9,970 nucleotides of DNA from Clostridia bacterium. GTDB lineage: Bacteria; Bacillota; Clostridia; Oscillospirales; Acutalibacteraceae. The stretch spans positions 1-9,970 of the forward strand of contig JAFOCH010000108.1 in assembly GCA_017381395.1 (NCBI GenBank), read 5' to 3'. Made by a program: the position numbers and the translations under genes. Under the pieces are notes generated by a model that saw only the letters and a list, made by a program, of their open reading frames with translations, had not been told where the DNA came from and did no database searches. Positions 1 to 5,846 of this stretch are shown here, piece after piece. Each line of letters opens with the position of its first letter. Positions within the stretch are counted from its first letter, which is position 1.

Positions 1-147
1 GGCTACCACATGGATACGGATTGCTGCCGCGAAGCAGTGGAGACACTGCAAGCCGGTCAACAGGCTATGTCGAAACCAAGGCATAATCTAATGCAATTTC
101 ATCGCCATGCGAAGCTGAAGCTTGAACGGTGGCAAAAAAATTAAATA
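1..147 (+). promoter_or_regulatory. M-box (ykoK leader) Mg2+ riboswitch aptamer, 5' end cut by the window
   Basis: This stretch matches the M-box aptamer as I remember it from Bacillus: a GGCT..CC..ATGGA.AC segment followed by GCTGCC at 1-29, the very characteristic GGTCAACAG at 55-63, then TGTCGAAA..AAGG and TAATGCA at 68-97. The element binds Mg2+ and controls Mg2+ transporter genes, and mgtE is the next real gene downstream. The 5' strand of the closing helix P1 must lie upstream of base 1. The likely 3' P1 strand is at about 122-135, because that segment can also pair with the left arm of the downstream terminator. The family assignment rests on recalled consensus; an Rfam RF00380 covariance search would settle it. 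Confidence 0.85.
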
Positions 148-224
148 TAGCCCTCATTTTCGGCAGAAAAAAATGAAATTGCCGAAAAAATTTGGGCAAC
201 ATACGGTTAATTGCTGCTGTTCGA
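122..224 (+). promoter_or_regulatory. Predicted antiterminator pairing (122-135 with 211-224)
   Basis: Bases 122-135 (TTGAACGGTGGCAA) can form 14 contiguous pairs, four of them G-U, with 211-224 (TTGCTGCTGTTCGA). The second strand is also the left arm of the terminator at 212-277, so the two structures exclude each other. The first strand is where the 3' side of the M-box closing helix should be. The expected logic is that Mg2+-bound aptamer holds 122-135 and lets the terminator form; at low Mg2+ this strand is freed, the antiterminator forms and mgtE is read. The pairing is seen by eye; the switching is inferred from the known M-box mechanism. A small nested hairpin (157-165 with 180-188, arms TTTTCGGCA/TGCCGAAAA) would sit in the loop. 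Confidence 0.65.
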
Positions 225-277
225 TTTATAATTTTTTAAACGAAAAAAATTTAAGTCGAGCGGCATTTTTTATTTTT
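212..277 (+). terminator. Riboswitch-controlled intrinsic terminator before mgtE
   Basis: The left arm begins TGCTGCT (212-218), continues through TCGATTTA and ends in AATTTTTT (230-237); the right arm begins AAAAAATT (about 243) and ends TCGAGCGGCA (256-265). The pairs are TGCTGCT/AGCGGCA with one G-U, CGA/TCG, and a long A-T helix at the tip, with small bulges. A U-tract, TTTTTTATTTTT, follows directly at 266-277. This is the expression platform expected after an M-box. Confidence 0.75.
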
Positions 278-298
278 AGAAAAAAAGGAAGTGACGGC

Positions 299-391
299 AT
301 GGACGCCTCGGGCAGTAATAGTTTATCACCGCGATTGTGCAAATATGGGAGTCATAGCGTTTCTTATGCCGGTTACTTCGGCGTAAAATAA
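299..391 (+). CDS. Possible 30-codon leader ORF between the terminator and mgtE
   Basis: An ATG at 299 is preceded by AGGAAG at 286-291 with 7 bases of spacing, a good ribosome binding site. It opens a 30-codon frame ending in TAA at 389-391; the product begins MDASGSNSLSPRLCKYGSHS and ends YFGVK. It is Ser/Gly/Tyr-rich, carries one Cys, and has no signal peptide or obvious domain. It lies after the riboswitch terminator and 35 bases before the mgtE start, so it is transcribed only on read-through. A ribosome stopping at 391 would cover the strand at 398-403 that can pair with the mgtE Shine-Dalgarno, which hints at translational coupling. It could equally be a chance ORF in structured leader RNA. 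Conservation of the peptide in related mgtE leaders would decide. Confidence 0.4.
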   Translation: MDASGSNSLSPRLCKYGSHSVSYAGYFGVK

Positions 392-397
392 ACGCCA

Positions 398-419
398 TCC
401 TCCCCTTGAAAAAGGAGGA
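398..419 (+). promoter_or_regulatory. Hairpin able to sequester the mgtE ribosome binding site
   Basis: TCCTCC at 398-403 is exactly complementary to GGAGGA at 414-419, which is the core of the mgtE Shine-Dalgarno; the loop is 404-413. A second hairpin lies just upstream, TTATGCCG (364-371) with CGGCGTAA (379-386), overlapping the end of the possible leader ORF. Together they suggest a translational layer of control on mgtE in addition to the M-box terminator. The pairing is visible; the regulatory role is inference. Confidence 0.45.
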
Positions 420-426
420 GTAAAAA

Positions 427-1758
427 TTGGAACTGATACACGTAATAAAGGAGCTTCTCGAACAGAAAAAGTACGCAACCGTACGCGACATCTTGCTTGA
501 AATGCACCCTGCCGACGTTGCAAAAATGTTTGAGGACATGAACAAACGCGAAATTTCGCTGCTTTTCCGCCTAATGCCAAAGGAGCAGGCAGCCGAAACC
601 TTCGTCGAGCTGGAAGCGGATAATCAGGAGGCACTGATAAAGGCCTTTTCCGACAACGAGCTTAAAGAGGTGCTTGACGAGCTTTACCTCGACGACGCGG
701 TTGACCTTGTCGAAGAAATGCCGGCAAACGTTGTTCGCCGAATTCTGCAAAACACCGACGAAGTTACGCGAAAAATGATTAACCAAATCCTTAAATATCC
801 AAAGGATTCCGCCGGCTCGATTATGACAATCGAGTACGTCAACTTAAAGGAAAATATGACGGTAGCCGATGCTTTTCAGACCATCAGACGAACCGGCATC
901 GACAAGGAAACCATCTATTCCTGCTACGTCACCGACCAGAATAGGTATCTAAAGGGTATCGTTTCGGCAAAGGGACTTCTCCTTTCCGAAAGTGATGCGC
1001 TTATCAGCGAAATAATGAACGAGGACGTAATTTCGGTCCTCACCACCGACGACCGAGAGGAAGCGGCACAGAAATTGCAGATGTACGACCTTCTGGCAAT
1101 GCCTGTCGTCGACCACGAAAATCGACTCGTCGGTATTATCACCATCGACGACGCTATCGACGTTATCGAGCAGGAGGCCACCGAGGATATTGAAATGATG
1201 GCGGCTATCACCCCTACCGACAAGCCGTATCTCAAAACAGGCGTTTTCGAAACCTGGTGGAAGCGTATTCCCTGGCTGCTTCTGCTCATGATTTCTGCTA
1301 CCTTTACCAGCGTGATTATCAACCGCTACGATACCGCACTGGCTACTCTCGGACTGGCGGCATTTATGCCCATGCTGATGGGTACGGGCGGTAACGCCGG
1401 CTCGCAGGCATCGGTTGCGGTTATCCGTGCGCTGTCACTTGGCGAGGTCGAAATGGGCGACATTCTCCGCATCGTGTGGAAGGAGCTTCGCGTGTCGGTT
1501 CTTTGCGGCGTCACGATGGCGGTCGCTACATTTGGCAAGCTGCTTTTAATCGACCGCCCGACCACCATGACCGCCGTTGTTGTCAGCTTGACCCTCGTTG
1601 CCACCATCGTCACGGCTAAATTGGTCGGCTGCGTCCTCCCCGTTTTAGCCAAAAGGGTTGGCTTCGACCCCGCAGTAATGGCTAGTCCCTTTATCACCAC
1701 TATTGTCGATGCGCTGTCGCTGATTATTTATTTCGACATCGCAACCGCAATTTTATAA
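427..1758 (+). CDS. mgtE: MgtE-type Mg2+ transporter
   Basis: A 443-aa inner-membrane Mg2+ channel/transporter, close to the usual length of about 450. In order it shows the helical N domain (residues 1-125), two CBS domains (about 131-190 and 196-252), a connecting plug helix (about 253-280), and a five-helix membrane domain (about 281-443). The membrane part carries the family motif GTGGNAGSQ at 319-327 and the PFITTIVDALS segment near 421-431; Asp428 is the counterpart of the pore-lining aspartate known in MgtE. In this family the N and CBS domains bind Mg2+ inside the cell and close the pore. The start is a TTG, chosen because GGAGGAG at 414-420 lies 6 bases upstream and no better start exists. 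Expression is probably controlled by the M-box leader. A DUF1653 gene follows after 17 bases, so the two are probably co-transcribed. It looks intact. Confidence 0.95.
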   Translation: MELIHVIKELLEQKKYATVRDILLEMHPADVAKMFEDMNKREISLLFRLMPKEQAAETFVELEADNQEALIKAFSDNELKEVLDELYLDDAVDLVEEMPANVVRRILQNTDEVTRKMINQILKYPKDSAGSIMTIEYVNLKENMTVADAFQTIRRTGIDKETIYSCYVTDQNRYLKGIVSAKGLLLSESDALISEIMNEDVISVLTTDDREEAAQKLQMYDLLAMPVVDHENRLVGIITIDDAIDVIEQEATEDIEMMAAITPTDKPYLKTGVFETWWKRIPWLLLLMISATFTSVIINRYDTALATLGLAAFMPMLMGTGGNAGSQASVAVIRALSLGEVEMGDILRIVWKELRVSVLCGVTMAVATFGKLLLIDRPTTMTAVVVSLTLVATIVTAKLVGCVLPVLAKRVGFDPAVMASPFITTIVDALSLIIYFDIATAIL

Positions 1759-1775
1759 AAAAAGGAGCGACCTCA

Positions 1776-1991
1776 TTGTCGGAGATAAAAATGGGAAAAT
1801 ACCGTCACTTTAAGGGCGGCGAATACGAGGTTATCGGCATCGCAAAGGATAGCGAAACCCTCGAGGAAATGGTCGTTTACCGCGCATTGTACGGCGAAGG
1901 TGAAATGTGGGTGCGAAGTGCCAAAATGTTCGGCGAAACGGTCACCCGCGAAGGAAAAACTTTTCCCCGATTCGAGTATATCGGCGAATGA
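1776..1991 (+). CDS. DUF1653 family small protein
   Basis: A 71-aa protein matching the DUF1653 pattern: GKYRHFKGGEYEVIGIAKDS near the N-terminus, then an acidic helix, VVYRALYGEG, a Trp-containing segment with MF, and a C-terminal GKTFPRFEYI. Proteins of this family are short, probably beta-rich and cytoplasmic; no biochemical function is established. Two starts are plausible: the TTG at 1776, with AGGAG at 1762-1766 nine bases upstream, and the ATG at 1791, with GGAG at 1781-1784 six bases upstream; the latter begins directly at MGKYRHF. The gene starts 17 bases after mgtE and is followed by a strong terminator, so it is probably the last gene of the mgtE unit. The context does not prove a role in Mg2+ homeostasis. 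Confidence 0.85.
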   Translation: MSEIKMGKYRHFKGGEYEVIGIAKDSETLEEMVVYRALYGEGEMWVRSAKMFGETVTREGKTFPRFEYIGE

Positions 1992-1999
1992 ATATGATA

Positions 2000-2042
2000 A
2001 AAAAGCCGCGCGACCATTTTGGCCACGTGGCTTTGTTTTTTC
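2000..2042. terminator. Bidirectional intrinsic terminator
   Basis: AAAGCCGCG (2002-2010) pairs with CGTGGCTTT (2025-2033) with one G-U, with an inner CCA/TGG pairing near the loop. T-rich sequence (GTTTTTT) follows on the plus strand, and TTTTTTATC follows on the minus strand. It can end the mgtE-DUF1653 transcript and the convergent TtcA-like transcript, whose stop codon is 25 bases away. Confidence 0.85.
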
Positions 2043-2066
2043 TCATTGTTCGCTCGTTGTTAACTC

Positions 2067-2819
2067 CTATTCGGCGGTTTCTTTTTCCTCGCCGTCGTCG
2101 ATGCCCCAACCGTCGATTTTCGCCCTTTGAAGCGCGCCAATCGTCTTTTGATACAGGGCGTCGTAGCCACTTTGCTTTTCGAGCGACCAAACGAGGTCCT
2201 TTATCCTCTGACGCTCGGTGATTCCGTCAACGGGACATGCCGATTTAACGACAGGCAGGTCGCGATTTCTTATCGCGTGGCGAACCTCTTTTTCATACGC
2301 GAGAATCATCGGTCGAATGGTATAAATATCCTTTCGCGACAGGTAGGTGACGGGCGAAAAGCAGCCGATATTCCCTCCACGAAGCAAATTCATGTAAAAT
2401 GTGACCACCGCATCGTCGAGGTGATGGCCAAACGCAACCTTGTTACATCCTGCCTTTTTTGCCTCGTCGTGAAGCATTCCACGGCGCATTTTGGCACAAA
2501 GTGAGCAGGGATTTGACTCCTTTCGCGCATCGAAAATGATTTCGCCGAGCTGTGTGCGGCGAATAATGTACTCAATTCCGAGCTGCTCGCATAATCTTTC
2601 GATAGGCGAATAGTCGGTTTCGACTCCACCAAAGCAGGGGTCGAGGGTCAGCGCCTTTACCTCGTACTTTTTGGGATAAAAGCGTCGCATTTCGCAAAGG
2701 GCAACCAGCAACGCGACCGAATCCTTTCCACCCGAAACACCGACGGCAATAACGTCGCCGTCCTCAATCATATTATATTTTTGAATGGCCGACCTCATTC
2801 GGCTCATGAGCTTCTGCAT
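2067..2819 (-). CDS. ttcA: TtcA-like tRNA 2-thiocytidine biosynthesis protein (PP-loop ATPase)
   Basis: A 250-aa cytoplasmic PP-loop ATPase of the TtcA/TilS superfamily. The ATP-binding loop SGGKDS is at residues 29-34, a CxxC pair (C105, C108) is followed by the typical MRRGML, GHHLDD is at 131-136, and a third cysteine is in SACPVDG (C195). TtcA thiolates cytidine 32 of tRNAs and holds a [4Fe-4S] cluster on three cysteines; C105, C108 and C195 fit those positions. It is shorter than E. coli TtcA (about 311 aa), as is usual for Firmicutes relatives, so the exact tRNA substrate is uncertain. The start at 2819 is chosen because GGGAG lies 7 bases upstream and a promoter (TTGTCA, 17 bp, TATAAT) lies just before it. 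An upstream in-frame start at 2972 would lie outside that promoter and add 51 residues foreign to the family. The stop is TAG. Confidence 0.88.
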   Translation of the reverse strand: MQKLMSRMRSAIQKYNMIEDGDVIAVGVSGGKDSVALLVALCEMRRFYPKKYEVKALTLDPCFGGVETDYSPIERLCEQLGIEYIIRRTQLGEIIFDARKESNPCSLCAKMRRGMLHDEAKKAGCNKVAFGHHLDDAVVTFYMNLLRGGNIGCFSPVTYLSRKDIYTIRPMILAYEKEVRHAIRNRDLPVVKSACPVDGITERQRIKDLVWSLEKQSGYDALYQKTIGALQRAKIDGWGIDDGEEKETAE

Positions 2820-2838
2820 AATCTCACTCCCGAAGCTA

Positions 2839-2867
2839 ATTATACCACCACCCCCACCCCTTGACAA
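2839..2867 (-). promoter_or_regulatory. Predicted promoter of the TtcA-like gene
   Basis: On the minus strand TTGTCA (2862-2867) and TATAAT (2839-2844) are separated by exactly 17 bases, a near-consensus sigma-A promoter about 20 bases before the start codon. The spacer is almost pure G and T on this strand (GGGGTGGGGGTGGTGG). The -35 overlaps a plus-strand TTGACA at 2861-2866 because CTTGACAAG is nearly palindromic. Confidence 0.7.
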
Positions 2868-2888
2868 GTGGGATATTCGCGGTAGAAT
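2861..2888 (+). promoter_or_regulatory. Candidate upstream promoter for the metal ATPase gene
   Basis: TTGACA (2861-2866) and TAGAAT (2883-2888) with a 16-base spacer. It shares its -35 bases with the divergent promoter of the TtcA-like gene. It is weaker than the operator-bearing promoter further downstream, and I cannot tell whether it is used. Confidence 0.4.
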
Positions 2889-2943
2889 TTGAACGACACT
2901 TTTTTGTCTTGCTACTTGACAAATAATTTTCTCCTCTCCCCTC

Positions 2944-2972
2944 TTGACAAACGGCATCTCCCGTGATAACAT
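2944..2972 (+). promoter_or_regulatory. Main promoter of the Zn/Cd ATPase gene
   Basis: TTGACA (2944-2949) is a consensus -35; TAACAT (2967-2972) is the -10, 17 bases away. Transcription would begin near 2979, inside the adjoining inverted repeat, so a repressor bound there would block it. Confidence 0.75.
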
Positions 2973-2993
2973 ATGAACAGTTGCTCATATGTT
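2968..2993. promoter_or_regulatory. ArsR/SmtB (CadC/CzrA)-type operator
   Basis: A 26-bp dyad: AACATATGA (2968-2976) and TCATATGTT (2985-2993) are exact inverted repeats around ACAGTTGC, and 11 of 13 positions per half are symmetric. The core ATATGAACA..TGCTCATAT is of the form bound by zinc, cadmium and lead sensors of the ArsR/SmtB family. It overlaps the -10 and predicted start of the ATPase transcript, the usual place for metal-relieved repression. No regulator gene is encoded in this window. Confidence 0.75.
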
Positions 2994-3042
2994 TGTTCTG
3001 GCGCACAGCAATTTTTATCCTGAAAAGAGGTTTTTTATCATT

Positions 3043-5343
3043 ATGATTTATGAATATTCGCTCGACGGCTTTCACTGTGCCGCCTGTGGTGAAAAGGTTG
3101 TCCGCGAGATAAAGCGGCTCGACTGCGTCACCGATGCCGAGCTAAATATGGCGACGGGCCGAATTCTGATCACCGCTGAAAACGCCGATGCCTCGCTTAT
3201 GACCGCGCTGAAAAAGGCGGTACGCTCGACGGGGCACGGAGTCACCGTCCGTGCCTATAACGCGGCGGCAAAGCGGCTCTGCCTCGGTCAAGGTGCGGGT
3301 ACCGAAAGCTCGGTACAAAAGGACATCGACCAACGTGATAACACGCATGAAGCCGATGAACACCGCGACAACGAACACGAACACAAACGCGGTGACCAAG
3401 TGCACGAAGAAGGCGCTCACGACCACCACAACCACAATGCACACGATCACCGTCACGACCACAACGCACACGACGAAGGTGCTCACGATGATCACGATGA
3501 TCACAACCACGATCACAACCACGATCACAACCACGACCATGACCACAATCATGATCACAATACCAAAATTTCCGCCTTTATCATCCGCCTTTTTATTGCC
3601 GTTTCGCTTTTTGTCGGCGGTATTTTTACCAGCGGAGAGGTCAGCGCGGCCCTCTTTATCCTTTCGGCCGCGGCTGCCGGCTACGACACCATTTTTAGCG
3701 GAATAAAGGGACTTTTCCGACTCGATATTGACGAGGAATTTCTAATGTCAGCCGCCGCTATTGCCGCCTGTTTCATCGGTGAATTTGCCGAGGCGGCACT
3801 GGTGCTGATGCTCAATTTTATCGGCCAAAAGGTCGAGGCAACGGCGGCAAAGCGTAGCCGTAGCTCCATTTCCCGCCTGACCGAAATTCGCCCTGACACC
3901 GCCCGATTAAAGGACGGCACCATCATTTCCGCCGACGAGGTTGAAAAAGGCATGGAGCTTGTCGTTTACCCTTATGAGCGAATCGCGGTTGACGGCGAGG
4001 TGACGGGCGGCGTTTCGTCGGTCGATGCCTCGGCAATTACGGGCGAAAGTATGCCCATTTCGGCGCGTGAAGGCACCAAGCTGCTTAGCGGAATGCTCAA
4101 TGGTGAGGGCCGCCTCTTTATGCGCGCAAACGCCCCTGCCGAAAGCTCAACCGCCGCGCGAATCATTCGACTCGTGGAGGAATCGGCCGCCGCAAAGGGC
4201 AGCTCCGAGCGAATGATAACACGCTTTGCAAAAATTTATACCCCCGCAGTTATGCTCCTGTGCCTATGCGTTGCAATAATCCCCGTCCTTCTCGGCGGCA
4301 ACGGGGCCGTATGGCTGTACAAGGCACTGTCAATCCTGGTTGCCGCCTGCCCGTGTGCGCTGGTTATTTCGGTACCGCTTGCCTTTTTTGCAGGAATCGG
4401 CGCCGCATCCAAAAAAGGCATTCTCATAAAAGGCGGCAAATTCATCGAGCGACTTGCCGTTTGCGACACGGCGGCATTTGATAAAACGGGTACCGTCACC
4501 GACGGCTCGCTCAAAATAGACCGAATTTACACCGCAAACGGATTTAGCGAAAGCGAGCTTCTGGCGGCCGCAAAAACGGCAGAGCTGACCTCATCACACC
4601 CGATTGCAAAGGCGATTTGTGCCGCAACCGATCTCTCCACCGACGACGGCGAATACAACGAAATCGCAGGCGAAGGGGTCATTTTCAGCGGTAAAAGGCG
4701 CATAGTTTGCGGCTCAAAGCGACTGCTCGAAGACATGGGAATCGACCTTAAAAACCTCGCCGATTGTCAGGTTTTAGTCGCAATTGATGGCATTCTGGCG
4801 GGTGGCTTTACCTTTACCGACAATATGCGCAGTGATGCCGCTGATGTCATTCGCAAACTAACCGCGCTCGGTATCAAAAATATCACCTTACTCACCGGTG
4901 ACAATGAGAAAAATGCCCTTGCCGCCGCAAAATCGGGTAACATCGAGAATGTGTATTTTAACCTACTCCCCGAGGACAAGGTAACCCACGTCACACGACT
5001 GAAAGACGGCTCGTCAGGTGTCATTTTTGTCGGTGACGGAATCAACGATGCGCCAGTTTTAGCGGCATCGGACGTCGGCTTTGCGATGGGTCTGGGCAGC
5101 GATGCCGCCATCGGAGCCGCCGATGCAATCCTCACGGGCAATTCCCTCTTCACCCTCCCCGACGCCATCAAAATATGCCGCAAAACCATGAAAACCGTAC
5201 GTTTTAACATCGTTTTCCCGCTGATAATAAAGGCGGCAGTAATGATTTCGGCGCTAATTTATCCTATAATGTGGCTTGCCGTTGTGGCCGACGTTGCCGT
5301 TATGCTGGTGACCGTTATCAATGCGGCACGGCTAATAAAATAA
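3043..5343 (+). CDS. zntA: P1B-type Zn2+/Cd2+/Pb2+-exporting ATPase with a His-rich linker
   Basis: A 766-aa ATP-driven metal exporter of the inner membrane, ZntA/CadA type. Order: an HMA domain with GFHCAACGEKV (C12, C15); a linker at 102-172 with 26 histidines, mostly as DH/NH pairs; membrane helices from about 176; the actuator motif TGES (333-336); the CPC metal-binding motif (436-438); the phosphorylated Asp480 in DKTGT; HP (519-520); TGDN (618-621); and GDGINDAP (from 664). N722 and K730 in the next helix and D750 in the last helix match the N..K and D of the P1B-2 (Zn/Cd/Pb) group, rather than copper pumps. The residue after D750 is V-A instead of the frequent x-G. The ATG at 3043 opens directly into the HMA domain, with AAAGAGG 12 bases upstream; an earlier ATG at 2989 lies inside the operator and has no ribosome binding site. 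Metal-induced expression through the operator is likely. Confidence 0.93.
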   Translation: MIYEYSLDGFHCAACGEKVVREIKRLDCVTDAELNMATGRILITAENADASLMTALKKAVRSTGHGVTVRAYNAAAKRLCLGQGAGTESSVQKDIDQRDNTHEADEHRDNEHEHKRGDQVHEEGAHDHHNHNAHDHRHDHNAHDEGAHDDHDDHNHDHNHDHNHDHDHNHDHNTKISAFIIRLFIAVSLFVGGIFTSGEVSAALFILSAAAAGYDTIFSGIKGLFRLDIDEEFLMSAAAIAACFIGEFAEAALVLMLNFIGQKVEATAAKRSRSSISRLTEIRPDTARLKDGTIISADEVEKGMELVVYPYERIAVDGEVTGGVSSVDASAITGESMPISAREGTKLLSGMLNGEGRLFMRANAPAESSTAARIIRLVEESAAAKGSSERMITRFAKIYTPAVMLLCLCVAIIPVLLGGNGAVWLYKALSILVAACPCALVISVPLAFFAGIGAASKKGILIKGGKFIERLAVCDTAAFDKTGTVTDGSLKIDRIYTANGFSESELLAAAKTAELTSSHPIAKAICAATDLSTDDGEYNEIAGEGVIFSGKRRIVCGSKRLLEDMGIDLKNLADCQVLVAIDGILAGGFTFTDNMRSDAADVIRKLTALGIKNITLLTGDNEKNALAAAKSGNIENVYFNLLPEDKVTHVTRLKDGSSGVIFVGDGINDAPVLAASDVGFAMGLGSDAAIGAADAILTGNSLFTLPDAIKICRKTMKTVRFNIVFPLIIKAAVMISALIYPIMWLAVVADVAVMLVTVINAARLIK
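3346..3558 (+). repeat. His/Asp/Asn-rich repeat region within the ATPase gene
   Basis: Codons 102-172 encode 26 His among mainly Asp, Asn, Glu and Ala. The last third is a near-tandem 12-base repeat (CACGATCACAAC and variants, about 3496-3545). His-rich linkers in metal pumps are generally thought to gather zinc-type ions. The short repeat could vary in length by slippage; a 12-base unit keeps the frame. Confidence 0.8.
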
Positions 5344-5363
5344 TTTTTTTATAAAAAAAGAAT

Positions 5364-5410
5364 AATCTCTCCCTTTTTGGAAATGATACCGAAAAAGGAG
5401 AGATTTTTTT
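5364..5410 (+). terminator. Terminator-like hairpin overlapping the next gene's ribosome binding site
   Basis: AATCTCTCC (5364-5372) pairs with GGAGAGATT (5397-5405), TTTTT (5374-5378) with AAAAA (5392-5396), and GG (5379-5380) with CC (5389-5390): about 16 pairs with two single-base bulges. A run of seven T (5404-5410) follows, as in an intrinsic terminator ending the ATPase transcript. The right arm contains AAAGGAGAG, the only Shine-Dalgarno for the gene whose ATG begins at 5411, so the same hairpin would also hide that site. Confidence 0.75.
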
Positions 5411-5842
5411 ATGAACCAGACAAACCGTCTTTTAAACGAGATTTACACCACGGCGGCGGTCGGTAAGGACACCCTTTCCGCCGTAATCAATTCGGCCGAA
5501 AATCCCGAACTTATCCACGAATTAGCCATGAAACGAGCCGAGTACCGCGACATTAAAAAGGTGGCGGAAAAGAACCTCACCCGAAACGGAGTTTACCCCA
5601 AACGTCGAAGCGCAAAAAACATCTCTGCCATGGCAAAGGCATCGATGAAAATGCATCTGATGAAGCGTGACGACCCCTCCGCAATCGCAAAAATGGTCAT
5701 TCAGGGCAACACAATGTCGATGATTGGACTCCTCCGCGACGCAAACAAATATAATCGCGCCGACCCCGACGTTATCAATCAGGCAAAGAATTTCGCAAAA
5801 TCAGAACAAAACTTTATCAACAAAATGAAAAAATATTTATAA
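5411..5842 (+). CDS. Conserved helical protein of unknown function, possibly ferritin-like
   Basis: A 143-aa protein with no signal peptide, no membrane segment, no Cys and no Trp. It looks all-helical: about 1-60 and 65-143 read as amphipathic helices rich in Ala, Lys, Met and Asn. The second half has the run MKMHLMKRDDPSAIAKMVIQ, then GNTMSMIG, and the tail ends NFINKMKKYL. It resembles a family of about 145-aa Clostridia hypothetical proteins with a similar IAEMxIxGxTMGxI segment that I recall without a name; a four-helix, ferritin-like bundle is a guess. I see no convincing metal-binding ExxH set. The ATG is directly preceded by the T-run of a terminator-like hairpin, and GGAGAG is 8 bases upstream. 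It lies 67 bases after the ATPase gene, but the hairpin argues against simple co-expression. The function is unknown. Confidence 0.75.
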   Translation: MNQTNRLLNEIYTTAAVGKDTLSAVINSAENPELIHELAMKRAEYRDIKKVAEKNLTRNGVYPKRRSAKNISAMAKASMKMHLMKRDDPSAIAKMVIQGNTMSMIGLLRDANKYNRADPDVINQAKNFAKSEQNFINKMKKYL

Positions 5843-5846
5843 AATT

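Noticed and set aside
122..391. An 89-codon plus-strand ORF through the leader region
   Set aside because: Its first 59 codons run through the riboswitch, antiterminator and terminator and start without a ribosome binding site. Only the inner ATG at 299 has one, so only the 30-codon version is kept as a candidate.
2916..2943. A third plus-strand promoter at TTGACA 2916-2921
   Set aside because: The expected -10 position is pyrimidine-rich (CTCCTCTCCCCTC) with nothing like TATAAT.
2820..2972. A longer N-terminus (51 extra residues) for the TtcA-like protein
   Set aside because: The extension crosses the promoter and G-run and contains a GGGGG stretch foreign to the family; the start at 2819 has a Shine-Dalgarno and is directly downstream of a near-consensus promoter.
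2989..3042. An 18-residue longer N-terminus for the metal ATPase from ATG 2989
   Set aside because: That ATG lies inside the operator about 10 bases after the predicted transcription start and has no ribosome binding site; the HMA domain begins at the ATG at 3043.
3142..3706. Long ORFs in other frames across the His-rich linker (Val/Ile-rich antisense, Thr-rich sense)
   Set aside because: They are by-products of the CAC/GAT/AAC repeat read in other frames; no start signals and no family resemblance.
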